DNA of 33,745 nucleotides from CAYYNP01 sp964472545. Lineage in GTDB: Bacteria; Planctomycetota; Planctomycetia; Pirellulales; Thermoguttaceae. The notes under the pieces are model-generated. The model did not search any database. It was given only the letters and a program-made list of their open reading frames with translations, and was not told where the DNA came from. Location: positions 1-33,745 of the forward strand of contig CAYYNP010000077.1 of assembly GCA_964472545.1 (NCBI GenBank). Direction: 5' to 3'. Position numbers and translations under genes: made by a program. This document shows, piece after piece, positions 1-9,825 of the stretch (positions within the stretch are counted from its first letter, which is position 1; every line of letters starts with the position of its first letter).

Positions 1-50
1 GGGGCCCCCCCCCCCCCCCCCCTTGGGGGGGGCGGCGGGGGGCCGCCCGC
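1..50. other. homopolymer-rich window edge, probable assembly artefact
   Basis: The first bases are four G, eighteen C, two T, eight G and then more G/C blocks, with almost no A or T. No gene reads through it. It directly abuts a copy of a dispersed repeat (55-69), which is where assemblies often break. I read it as low-quality contig-end sequence. A real strong C/G hairpin downstream of mdh is the alternative. Confidence 0.6.
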
Positions 51-54
51 CCCG

Positions 55-69
55 CGACCCCAGCCACCC
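55..69 (-). repeat. truncated copy of the GGGTGGC-headed hairpin repeat
   Basis: Read on the minus strand, these 15 bases are GGGTGGCTGGGGTCG. This is identical to the outer end of the right arm of the inverted repeat at 23313-23425 (23411-23425), and its first 12 bases match the outer end of the repeat at 19843-19922. It lies just after the mdh stop codon, like other copies that sit between genes. The rest of the element is lost in the homopolymer edge. Confidence 0.6.
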
Positions 70-70
70 A

Positions 71-1021
71 TCAATCCGATGCGGTCAGCCGGGCCATCGT
101 CTCCACCAGGCCTTTGACGGCGTCGACGCTGTGCCCGAAGGCGGCCTTCTCGGTGTCGGTCAGTTCGAGTTCGATGATCCGCTGCACGCCGCCGTCGCCC
201 AGCACGACCGGCACGCCGACGTAGTAACCACCCACCGAATACTCCGCATCGCAATAGGCCGCACACGGAATCAGCCGCCGCTTGTCGCGGATCACCGCCT
301 CGACCATCTGCGTCGTGGCGGCCGCCGGGGCGTAGTAGGCGCTGCCCTTCTTCAGCAGCGCGACGATCTCGGCACCCCCGTCGCGGGTGCGCTGGACGAT
401 CTCCTCGAGCCGCGCCGGCTCGAGGAGTTGCGTAACGGGGATGCCACCCACGGACGTGCAACTCGGGATCGGCACCATCGTGTCGCCGTGGCCGCCCATC
501 AGCATCGCGGAAACATCCTCCACGCTGACGCCCAGTTCCATCGCCAGGAAGGTCCTGAAGCGGGCCGTATCGAGCACACCCGCCTGGCCGAAGACCCGGG
601 CCGGCGGGAAACCGGTGACTTGCAGCGCCCTTTGCGTCATGGCGTCCAACGGGTTGCTGACCACGATCACCACGGCATTCGGGCTGGTCTGCCTGATCTG
701 CTCGGCCACCGAACCGACGATCTTGGCGTTGGTCGCCAGCAAATCATCGCGGCTCATGCCGGGCTTCCGCGGGATGCCCGCGGTGATCACGACCACGTCG
801 CTGGCGGCCGTTTCGTCGTAGCCGGTAGTGCCGATCACCTCGGAGTCGAATCCCACGATCGGCGAAGCCTGCATCAGATCGAGTGCCTTGCCTTGGGGCA
901 TCCCGTCGGTCTCGGGAATGTCCAGCAAGACGATATCGCCGAGTTCCGCGGCGGCGCACCAGTGGGCCGTGGTGGCACCGACGTTTCCGGCGCCGACGAT
1001 GGTGATCTTCGAGCGTTTCAT
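71..1021 (-). CDS. mdh: malate dehydrogenase
   Basis: NAD-dependent malate dehydrogenase of the LDH-like type, converting malate to oxaloacetate in the TCA cycle; cytoplasmic. The 316-aa product has the Rossmann glycine motif GAGNVGATTA at residues 10-19 and an acidic residue (Asp34) typical of NAD preference. The substrate arginines Arg85, Arg91 and Arg154 are present, with the catalytic Asp151/His178 pair in LDTARFR and GGHGD. Length is normal for the family. The start is the ATG at 1021, because the Rossmann motif follows at once and AAGGAC lies a few bases upstream; an upstream in-frame start would add 24 basic, unrelated residues. It lies downstream of alaS on the same strand, separated by a repeat-filled 153-bp gap. 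Confidence 0.95.
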   Translation of the reverse strand: MKRSKITIVGAGNVGATTAHWCAAAELGDIVLLDIPETDGMPQGKALDLMQASPIVGFDSEVIGTTGYDETAASDVVVITAGIPRKPGMSRDDLLATNAKIVGSVAEQIRQTSPNAVVIVVSNPLDAMTQRALQVTGFPPARVFGQAGVLDTARFRTFLAMELGVSVEDVSAMLMGGHGDTMVPIPSCTSVGGIPVTQLLEPARLEEIVQRTRDGGAEIVALLKKGSAYYAPAAATTQMVEAVIRDKRRLIPCAAYCDAEYSVGGYYVGVPVVLGDGGVQRIIELELTDTEKAAFGHSVDAVKGLVETMARLTASD

Positions 1022-1081
1022 TATCTGTCCTTCGTTTGACGGGCGGTGTTTCTTGTACCGTTGAGCTCTATGCCGCCGAGC

Positions 1082-1174
1082 GGCCGACGGCACGTCGGCC
1101 CGTTGCGCGGTCTCTATTCGCCGACGTGCCGTCGGCGGCTAAACGCTCGCTTCTCGCCGACGTGCCGTCGGCGG

Positions 1175-1181
<7 letters not shown>
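1082..1181 (-). repeat. REP-like hairpin cluster (three hairpins) overlapping the alaS stop codon
   Basis: A 28-bp direct repeat occurs at 1118-1145 and 1154-1181. On the minus strand each copy begins CGTTTAGCCG and then forms an 8-bp stem (CGCCGACG/CGTCGGCG) around a GCA loop. A third hairpin at 1082-1100 (GGCCGACG-GCA-CGTCGGCC on the plus strand) lacks the TTTAG head. The second copy overlaps the alaS terminal codons and supplies its TAG. A related inverted pair is at 25694-25777. The layout resembles REP/BIME elements mobilised by RAYT (TnpA-REP) transposases, none of which is encoded here. Confidence 0.75.
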
Positions 1182-3799
<2,618 letters not shown>

Positions 3800-3954
3800 G
3801 GTATTGGCCGTAGGGTGCCTAGGCGTGCGAAGGGTCGCGTAAGTCGAATCCCTTATGATATCGGCCGATCCGCTCGGTGAGAAGCGGCGGCGGAGCCATC
3901 GGTGCCTGGCGTCACTGGGCCAAGCGATCAGCACAGAGGGGGGTGTGAACCCTC

Positions 3955-3983
3955 TTGTTCCGGGGCCCGGGCGCTGCGATAAT
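3955..3983 (+). promoter_or_regulatory. candidate sigma-70-type promoter of the Uma2 gene
   Basis: TTGTTC (3955-3960), a 17-bp spacer and GATAAT (3978-3983) lie about 57 bp before the ATG at 4040, and AAGGAG follows at 4026-4031. The spacing and -10 are good; the -35 is weak (3/6). The 240-bp gap between alaS and this gene is divergent, so it should also hold the alaS promoter, which I could not place. Confidence 0.45.
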
Positions 3984-4039
3984 GGATTATGGGGAACGGC
4001 GACACCGTACGCCCATGCTGCTGCTAAGGAGATGTAACG

Positions 4040-4654
4040 ATGGCCACCATGCTGCTTGATCCGATCCTCGAGGATCGCCTGCTGGCGGAACGGAGGGCCG
4101 CGGGCGCCGATCGCTACGACGAGGTGTGGGAGGGGATCTACATGATGACGCCGATTCCGAACGACGAACATCAGCAATTCGTCTCGCGACTAGTCTACAT
4201 TCTCGAAGACACGGTTGGGATACCCGGGTTCGGCGACGTCCGTCCAGGCGTGAACCTCACGGACCGTCAGGACGACTGGACGCAAAACTACCGCGTACCG
4301 GACGTCGCCGTTTTCATGCGAGAGGGTACGGCCGAGAATCGCGACACCCATTGGTTTGGCGCAGCCGATTTCTTGGTCGAGATTACCAGCCCTGGCGACC
4401 GCAGCCGGGAGAAGATCGCGTTCTATGAGAGTATCGGCGTTGTCGAATTGCTGTTGATCGATCGTCAGCCGTGGACTTTGGAACTCTACCGACATGAAGA
4501 GGGCCGGCTCACGAAGGTCGGCCAATCTACCGTAGACGTGGGCGATGTTCTGACAAGTGCCGTGGTCCCCCTCACGCTGCAACTCGTCGCCGGCGAGCCG
4601 CGGCCACAGATACGGGTCACTCACCCGCAGAGCGAACGCTGCTGGATGGTGTGA
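4040..4654 (+). CDS. Uma2 family (DUF820) PD-(D/E)XK nuclease-fold protein
   Basis: The 204-aa product belongs to the Uma2/DUF820 family, which has a restriction-endonuclease-like fold, is very common in planctomycetes and cyanobacteria, and has no settled biological role. The nuclease-fold core is visible: an acidic residue in YRVPDVAVF near residue 90, then FLVEITSPGDRSREKIAFYE, where Glu and Lys complete the D...E-x-I...K pattern. The start is the ATG at 4040, preceded by AAGGAG at ideal distance. It appears monocistronic between divergent alaS and downstream recA, with its own candidate promoter. Family assignment is firm; nuclease activity and target are not known. Confidence 0.85.
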   Translation: MATMLLDPILEDRLLAERRAAGADRYDEVWEGIYMMTPIPNDEHQQFVSRLVYILEDTVGIPGFGDVRPGVNLTDRQDDWTQNYRVPDVAVFMREGTAENRDTHWFGAADFLVEITSPGDRSREKIAFYESIGVVELLLIDRQPWTLELYRHEEGRLTKVGQSTVDVGDVLTSAVVPLTLQLVAGEPRPQIRVTHPQSERCWMV

Positions 4655-4837
4655 GCGGCCACTCTCGATCTCGCCAAGACACCCAGCTTCACTGCCGGCA
4701 CAACCCACCCGTACGGGCCACGCTGGCTTCCGCGTACCCCCTCGGCAACACGCCCCTCGGTCGTTAAGATCAACCATGGCGACGGGGGGACTTTCTCCCG
4801 CCGGCAATCGGAGAGGAAAAAATCGGGCGAAGAACTC

Positions 4838-4866
4838 TTGCGGGGGTAGGTGAACACCGATATACT
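4838..4866 (+). promoter_or_regulatory. recA promoter (-35 TTGCGG, 17 bp, -10 TATACT)
   Basis: TTGCGG at 4838-4843 and TATACT at 4861-4866 are spaced by exactly 17 bp. This predicts a start near 4873 and a leader of about 65 nt before the recA ATG at 4937. The -10 matches consensus at 5 of 6 positions. An inverted repeat brackets the -10 (separate entry). Confidence 0.6.
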
Positions 4867-4880
4867 ATCCATGTGTTCAC
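4850..4880. promoter_or_regulatory. inverted repeat around the recA -10 box, candidate operator
   Basis: GTGAACAC (4850-4857) and GTGTTCAC (4873-4880) are perfect inverted 8-mers separated by 15 bp, and similarity extends outward (GGTAG / TACC). The -10 TATACT lies between the arms, so bound protein would block RNA polymerase. The half-site contains GAAC, as in Gram-positive LexA boxes, but the spacing does not fit GAAC-N4-GTTC. No LexA gene is in the window. Confidence 0.55.
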
Positions 4881-4936
4881 TACCACGTACACGGCTGCGC
4901 CCGTACGCCGCCCCCGTAAGACAAAGGAACTCGCCC

Positions 4937-6022
4937 ATGGTCGCCACTACCACCACCCCGAATAAGAAGAAGATGGCCAAGAAAGCAGCAAAACGTACTT
5001 CCGCCGCCAAGCCCGCCGCCGATTCCGTCCTGGACAGCCGTCCGGAACTTCGCACGGCCGTAGCCCAAATCGAGAAGCAGTTCGGCGAGGGGGCAATTAT
5101 GCCCCTGGGGGCCGATCAGCGCGGGCGGATCGCCGGCATCCCTACCGGCAGCCTCTCGCTGGATATGGCCCTGGGCGGGCAAGGAATCCCCAGCGGCCGC
5201 GTGGTCGAGATCTTCGGCCCGGAATCGAGCGGTAAGACGACGCTGGCCCTGCACGTGGTCGCCCGGGCGCAGCAAAAGGGCGGCATCGCCGCGTTTATCG
5301 ACGCCGAGCACGCTCTGGACCCGAGTTGGGCCAAGAAACTGGGCGTCGAGTTGGAAACCCTGCTGGTCAGTCAGCCGGGCTGCGGCGAGGAGGCGATGCA
5401 CATCACCGAGATGCTGATCAAGTCGAACGCGGTCGACGTGATCGTCATCGATTCCGTGGCCGCCTTGGTCCCCAGGAAGGAACTTGAAGGAGAGATCGGC
5501 GACACCCACGTCGGGCTCCAGGCGCGGCTGATGAGCCAGTCGATGCGGAAGCTGACCGGCGCGATCTCGAAGTCGAAGACCTCGGTGATCTTCATCAATC
5601 AGATCCGCGAGAAGATCGGCGTGATGTTTGGCAGCCCCGAGACCACGCCCGGCGGGCGGGCACTGAAGTTTTACAGCTCCTGCCGCATCGACGTGCGGCG
5701 GATCGGCCAACTCAAGGACGGCGAGCAAGTCGTCGGCCAGCGGGTCCGTGCCAAGGTGGTCAAGAACAAAGTGGCGCCGCCGTTCCGCGTGGCCGAGTTC
5801 GACATGATGCACGCCGACGGAATCAGCTACGAAGGCGACGTGCTCGACCTGGCCATGGCCGAGAAGCTCGTGCTACGGACCGGTGCCTGGTTCCGCTACG
5901 GCGAGCAACAATTGGGCCAAGGCCGGGAGCGGGTCCGCGAATACCTCAAAGAGAATCCCAAGTTCGTCGAAGAACTCAGACAGAAAGTCCTTGAGGCCCG
6001 CGGGCAGGCCGAGCCTCAATAA
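4937..6022 (+). CDS. recA: recombinase RecA
   Basis: ATP-dependent strand-exchange protein for homologous recombination and SOS coprotease; it acts on single-stranded DNA in the cytoplasm. The 361-aa product has Walker A GPESSGKTT at residues 94-102, Walker B-type VIVIDSVAAL, the L1 region GEIGDTHVGLQARLMSQ, and L2 with FINQIREKIGVMFGSPETTPGGRALKFY. The start is the ATG at 4937, with AAAGGA 10 bp upstream; further upstream codons overlap the promoter. An unusual feature is a Lys/Ala/Thr-rich N-terminal tail of about 30 residues before the conserved core, likely disordered and possibly DNA-binding. The htrA-like gene follows after 48 bp. Confidence 0.98.
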   Translation: MVATTTTPNKKKMAKKAAKRTSAAKPAADSVLDSRPELRTAVAQIEKQFGEGAIMPLGADQRGRIAGIPTGSLSLDMALGGQGIPSGRVVEIFGPESSGKTTLALHVVARAQQKGGIAAFIDAEHALDPSWAKKLGVELETLLVSQPGCGEEAMHITEMLIKSNAVDVIVIDSVAALVPRKELEGEIGDTHVGLQARLMSQSMRKLTGAISKSKTSVIFINQIREKIGVMFGSPETTPGGRALKFYSSCRIDVRRIGQLKDGEQVVGQRVRAKVVKNKVAPPFRVAEFDMMHADGISYEGDVLDLAMAEKLVLRTGAWFRYGEQQLGQGRERVREYLKENPKFVEELRQKVLEARGQAEPQ

Positions 6023-6070
6023 CCTCCAAGGCAGCCAAAGGGCAGTCGGCCGCGGGAGTTGCGAAGAACC

Positions 6071-7537
6071 ATGTTTCGCCCTGTCCTCCTCTTCTGTGCG
6101 ATGTCGGCCTGTCTGTGGATTGCGGCCGGCCGGATTTACGCCCAGGGTAACTCCGGCTTGGATACGGTCCGGGCCATGGAGGGCGTGCTGGTCGACGTGA
6201 TCGCCCGGTGCGAACCGTCGGTGGTGGCGATCGCCCGGGTGCGCCGCGAACGGCCCGACGAAGTTGCGATTCTCGAGCCACGACCCGACCCCTTTGGCCG
6301 CGAGTCGAGCACGGCGACAGATCGCCGGCCAACCGACCCGGACTTCATACCGCACGAATACGGCACCGGCGTGGTCGTCGATCGGCAAGGGCTGATTCTG
6401 ACTGCCTACCACGTGTTGGGGCAGGATAGCGACTACTACGTCCGCACCCACGATCGGAAGGTCTATCGGGCGTGGATCAAGGCGGCCGATCCCCGCAGCG
6501 ATCTGGCCGTACTGTCGGTCGATGCTTACGACCTTGTGCCAATCACGCTGGGTAATGCCGAGGGCCTGAAGAAAGGACGGATGGTCATCGCGCTGGGCAA
6601 TCCTTACGCCATCGCCCGCGACGGTCGGGCCTGCGCCAGCCTGGGCATGATCTCCAACCTCGCCCGCAAGGCCCCGCCCACGCCCACGGAGTACAATTCG
6701 TCCGGCAAGCAGACGCTGCATCACTTTGGCACGCTGATCCACACCGATGCCAAATTGAATCTGGGTACCAGCGGCGGGGCGCTGTTGGATCTCGAGGGCC
6801 GGATGATCGGCTTGACCGTGTCGCTGGCCGCGATCACCGGTTACGATACGGCCGCCGGCTACGCCATCCCCGTCGATCCAACGTTTCGCCGCGTGCTGAC
6901 GGAACTCAAAGCCGGCCGCGAAGTGGAATACGGGTTCTTAGGGATCATCGCAGCCAATCTCACCCCTTTGGAGACTCTCGCCGGCATGCAGGGGATCCGC
7001 GTCGATCGGGTGATGCCCGGCACGCCGGCGGCAAGTTCCGGGTTGCGCGAGCAGGACGTCGTTACGGCGGTGGGCGGCCGGCCGATTCACGAGCCGGACG
7101 CCCTGGTGCTGGAGGTGGGCAAGCTTCAGGTCGAGGCGGTCACGCCGGTGAGCATCATTCGCGACGGCCGCCGGCGGACCATTGAAGTCACTTTGGCCAA
7201 ATACCCGGTTGGCGGGCAGAAGATCATCACCAACCGTCCGGCCGCTTGGCGCGGGATGCAGGTCGACTATCCCACGGGGCTGGTCGATCCGGACGGCAAG
7301 CCGTACGGCGGGATGGTCTTCTACGACGACGGGGTGATCGTGGCCGACGTGCAGCGTTCTTCGGCCACATGGGAAGCCGGCTTGCGCCGGGGCATGCGGA
7401 TCAGCCACGTCGGCCGCACGGCCGTGCGGACTCCCAAGCAGTTCCGTGACGCCGTGGCCGGTAAGTCCGGCGACGTGCAACTCCGCCTGACCAGCGACGC
7501 GCCGAAGCCGCTGGTCACGGTGGCCGCCGGGTCGTAG
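6071..7537 (+). CDS. HtrA/DegP-like trypsin-type serine protease with two PDZ domains
   Basis: Secreted quality-control type protease of 488 aa. A signal peptide covers residues 1-25 (hydrophobic LLFCAMSACLWIAA, then YAQG). The trypsin-like domain has the full triad: His114 in LTAYHVLG, Asp144 in SDLAVL, Ser234 in GTSGGALL. A first PDZ domain follows at roughly residues 285-380, with GIRVDRVMPGTPAASSGL, and a second at roughly 400-485, with VADVQRSSATWEAGL. The start is the ATG at 6071 because it opens directly into the signal peptide; a TTG 12 bp upstream is possible. It lies 48 bp after recA and may be co-transcribed. It ends 7 bp from the convergent glnB gene with no hairpin between them. 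Activity is inferred from the intact triad. Confidence 0.88.
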   Translation: MFRPVLLFCAMSACLWIAAGRIYAQGNSGLDTVRAMEGVLVDVIARCEPSVVAIARVRRERPDEVAILEPRPDPFGRESSTATDRRPTDPDFIPHEYGTGVVVDRQGLILTAYHVLGQDSDYYVRTHDRKVYRAWIKAADPRSDLAVLSVDAYDLVPITLGNAEGLKKGRMVIALGNPYAIARDGRACASLGMISNLARKAPPTPTEYNSSGKQTLHHFGTLIHTDAKLNLGTSGGALLDLEGRMIGLTVSLAAITGYDTAAGYAIPVDPTFRRVLTELKAGREVEYGFLGIIAANLTPLETLAGMQGIRVDRVMPGTPAASSGLREQDVVTAVGGRPIHEPDALVLEVGKLQVEAVTPVSIIRDGRRRTIEVTLAKYPVGGQKIITNRPAAWRGMQVDYPTGLVDPDGKPYGGMVFYDDGVIVADVQRSSATWEAGLRRGMRISHVGRTAVRTPKQFRDAVAGKSGDVQLRLTSDAPKPLVTVAAGS

Positions 7538-7544
7538 CGCCGCC

Positions 7545-7892
7545 TCAAACGGCCTCCTCGCCACGTTCGCCGGTGCGGATGCGGATGCAGTCGTCCATCG
7601 GCAGCACGAAGATCTTGCCGTCGCCCACTTCCCCGGCGGTCCCCGTGCGGCCGGCTCGAATGACGGCGTCGATGGTCGGTTCGAGAAACTCGTCGTTCAC
7701 GGCGATCATCAACTGCACCTTCCGCAGCAGGTTCACGGTGAACTCGTGCCCCCGGTAGACCTCGGTCTGCCCCCGCTGACGGCCGAACCCTTGGACGTCC
7801 ATCACCGTGAGGCGGAAGACTTCCACGTCGGCCAGGGCCGCCTTGACGGCCTCCAGACGATTGGGCTGAATGATAGCGATGATCAACTTCAT
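7545..7892 (-). CDS. glnB: P-II family nitrogen regulatory protein (GlnK-type context, Tyr51 replaced by Phe)
   Basis: Small trimeric nitrogen/energy sensor that binds ATP/ADP and 2-oxoglutarate and controls AmtB. The 115-aa product aligns without gaps to the E. coli P-II N-terminus as I remember it, including GFGRQRGQTEVYRG of the T-loop. Tyr46 is kept, but position 51, the classic uridylylation tyrosine, is Phe (YRGHEF). The C-terminal signature GDGKIFVLP is preceded by about three extra residues (RTGTAGEV), close to the B-loop. The start at 7892 has AAAGG upstream. It lies 88 bp downstream of amtB on the same strand, the classic amtB-glnK arrangement. Control by UMPylation at residue 51 is therefore impossible; effector binding alone is the likely mode. 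Confidence 0.93.
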   Translation of the reverse strand: MKLIIAIIQPNRLEAVKAALADVEVFRLTVMDVQGFGRQRGQTEVYRGHEFTVNLLRKVQLMIAVNDEFLEPTIDAVIRAGRTGTAGEVGDGKIFVLPMDDCIRIRTGERGEEAV

Positions 7893-7980
7893 GGCTCGGA
7901 CCTTTCTGCGTCGCGTGACGCCTCCATAGTATCCTGGGGCTCATCGGGCCTCAAGTGCATTTGCTCGTGCTCGGCCCGTT

Positions 7981-9402
7981 CTATGCCGTTTCCACCGCCG
8001 GACTCAGCGCGGGAACCGCCGCGGGCTTGGGGGCCGGGGCGCTGGCCACGCCGGTGACGAACGACGGCGGATAGGCGTAGATGCCGTGCTCGGTCAGGTC
8101 GAGTCCCTCGATCTCTTCCGCTTCACTGACTCGCAGCCCCACCGTACGCTTGATGGCGTAGAAGACCGCGAAACTCAGCGGAAAGGCCCACGCGAAGGCG
8201 GCCGCCGCTCCCAAAGCCTGGGCACCGAGCAGCGCCGTCGAACCGCCGTTGAGCAGGCCATCGTCGATGGCAAACAGCCCCACGGCCAGGGTTCCGAACG
8301 CGCCGCATACGCCATGCACGGAGATCGCTCCCACGGGGTCGTCGATGCGAATCTTGTCGAAGAAGACGCAGGCCAGCACCACGATCACTCCGGCGATGAG
8401 GCCCGTCAGGGCGGCAAAATGGACGGGGATTACGTCACAACCGGCCGTGATGGCCACCAGCCCGGCCAGGGCCCCGTTCAGCGCGAACGACGTATCCGGC
8501 TTCTTGAACAGAACCCACGACGCCACGGTCGCTCCCACCGCCCCGGCGGCCGCCGAGAGGTTGGTCGTCACGGCGATAAAGGCGAAGCTGCCGCCGCCGA
8601 TGGCAGTGGTGCTACCGGGGTTGAAGCCGAACCAACCCAGCCAGAGGATGAACACACCCAAGGCGGCCAAGGGGATGTTGTGACCGGGGATCGGCGTCAC
8701 GCGGCCGCCCTGGTACTTGCCGATTCGCGCTCCGAGCACGATCGCCCCGGCCAGCGCGGCCCATCCGCCAATGGAGTGGACGACGGTCGATCCGGCGAAG
8801 TCGTGGAAGCCGGCCGCCTCGAGCCATCCCTGGCCGTCGAGCAGGCTGCCCCAGGCCCAACTACCAAAGATCGGATAGACGATCACGGTGATGGCCACGG
8901 TGTAGATCAGGTAGCTGGAGAACTTGGTCCGCTCGGCCATGGCCCCGCTGACGATCGTGGCCGCGGTGGCGCAGAAGACGGTTTGGAAGAGCAGGAAGGC
9001 CCAATTGAAGCTGTTTTCGCCGGCGTCGAAGAGGAAGTTCGTGGTGCCGAACCAACCGGTGCTGGTGGCCCCGAACATCAACCCGAAACCGACCAGCCAG
9101 AACGTCAGGCTGCCCAGCGAGAAGTCCATCAGGTTTTTCATGATGATGTTGCAGGCGTTTTTCGCCCGCGTGAATCCCGTTTCGACCAGTGCGAACCCGG
9201 CCTGCATGAAGAAGACCAGAAAGGCGGCCAGGCACGTCCACAAGGTATCGGCGTCAGCAGCCAGTTGACCGACGCTCGCGGCCGAGGCGGGTGCCTCTTC
9301 TTCGGCGGCCGGCAACGGGCCGGCCCACGTGCCGACGATGACAGTTAAGCCGAGCAAGGCGAGCAATCGCAACGGACGGACCGGTAGCGCAGACAATCTC
9401 AT
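7981..9402 (-). CDS. amtB: ammonium transporter
   Basis: Inner-membrane ammonium channel of the Amt/Rh family that brings NH4+/NH3 into the cell under nitrogen limitation. The 473-aa product has a cleavable N-terminal signal and an Ala/Glu-rich linker (residues 1-45), then eleven hydrophobic spans starting near LWTCLAAFLVFFMQAGFALVE. Asp201 and His209 in DFAGSTVVHSIGG match the E. coli Asp160/His168 pair, and the second pore histidine is in SVHGVCGAFG. The start at 9402 is set by GGAGG immediately upstream; the extra upstream open frame is Arg/Pro-rich and overlaps the leader. It heads a two-gene operon with glnB, driven by a sigma-54-type promoter at 9525-9540. Confidence 0.95.
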   Translation of the reverse strand: MRLSALPVRPLRLLALLGLTVIVGTWAGPLPAAEEEAPASAASVGQLAADADTLWTCLAAFLVFFMQAGFALVETGFTRAKNACNIIMKNLMDFSLGSLTFWLVGFGLMFGATSTGWFGTTNFLFDAGENSFNWAFLLFQTVFCATAATIVSGAMAERTKFSSYLIYTVAITVIVYPIFGSWAWGSLLDGQGWLEAAGFHDFAGSTVVHSIGGWAALAGAIVLGARIGKYQGGRVTPIPGHNIPLAALGVFILWLGWFGFNPGSTTAIGGGSFAFIAVTTNLSAAAGAVGATVASWVLFKKPDTSFALNGALAGLVAITAGCDVIPVHFAALTGLIAGVIVVLACVFFDKIRIDDPVGAISVHGVCGAFGTLAVGLFAIDDGLLNGGSTALLGAQALGAAAAFAWAFPLSFAVFYAIKRTVGLRVSEAEEIEGLDLTEHGIYAYPPSFVTGVASAPAPKPAAVPALSPAVETA

Positions 9403-9750
9403 GGGTGGCCTCCAAAGGCGTTCGCGGATCCGTCTTGGCGATGACGTCAACGGCCCCGCCGAACGCGGGGCCGGCACTTGCTCGAGCGAATCCTGGAAGT
9501 AGACAGTTGTTCGAGGAGTTCTTGAGCAAGTGCCGTGCCAATTCCGAGTGGCCGCATCGGTAACGCGAGGCTAGGTCGCCGTGCTGAAAGGACTTACACG
9601 AAGCGAAACAAGAACATCTACCCAAACACCTTTGCCTGGCAACAACGGGATGCACAAAACTCAGGCACCACGAGACCAGAGCGTAAGCATCTCGGCCGAT
9701 TTGGCGTCTCGCGTTGTGGCGAGAAACGCCGCCCGACACTCGCCGGCCTC
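9403..9750. other. amtB leader and upstream regulatory region, no gene
   Basis: This region contains the sigma-54 promoter at 9525-9540. A GC-rich stem-loop in the leader pairs GGCCCCG (9452-9458) with CGGGGCC (9466-9472). A 12-bp inverted repeat links 9472-9483 with 9524-9535, whose right arm overlaps the promoter. A perfect palindrome TTGCCTGGCAA at 9632-9642 lies about 120 bp upstream of the predicted start, a plausible activator distance. A second hairpin spans 9703-9730. No supported open reading frame. Confidence 0.55.
9525..9540 (-). promoter_or_regulatory. sigma-54 (RpoN) promoter of amtB-glnB
   Basis: On the minus strand the sequence is TGGCACGGCACTTGCT. It matches the sigma-54 consensus TGGCACG-N4-TTGCW at every defined position, with the required 10 bp between the GG and GC doublets. 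The predicted start is near 9513, giving a leader of about 110 nt before the amtB ATG at 9402. Nitrogen-limited activation by an NtrC-like enhancer-binding protein is the known pattern for this operon in other bacteria. Confidence 0.8.
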
Positions 9751-9794
9751 AAGAAAGAAAAAAGACCGCCCGCGGCAGGTTGCCGTGGGCGGTC
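9751..9794 (-). terminator. intrinsic terminator of the porin gene
   Basis: A 14-bp stem (9764-9777 with 9781-9794, one G-T mismatch position) has a 3-nt loop and contains GACCGCCC/GGGCGGTC. On the minus strand it is followed by TTTTTTCTTTCTT (9763-9751). It lies 32 bp past the porin stop codon. This is the clearest Rho-independent terminator in the window. Confidence 0.85.
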
Positions 9795-9825
9795 GATAAA
9801 CTGCTTCGTTTCCGGCGTCGTGGTG

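Noticed and set aside
4850..4880. Classical LexA box at recA
   Set aside because: The half-sites look right but spacing fits neither known LexA box, so it is reported only as an unassigned operator.
8086..9348. Open frame of 420 codons opposite amtB
   Set aside because: Composition is Gly/Gln/Arg-rich and shows no domain; it is a shadow of amtB.
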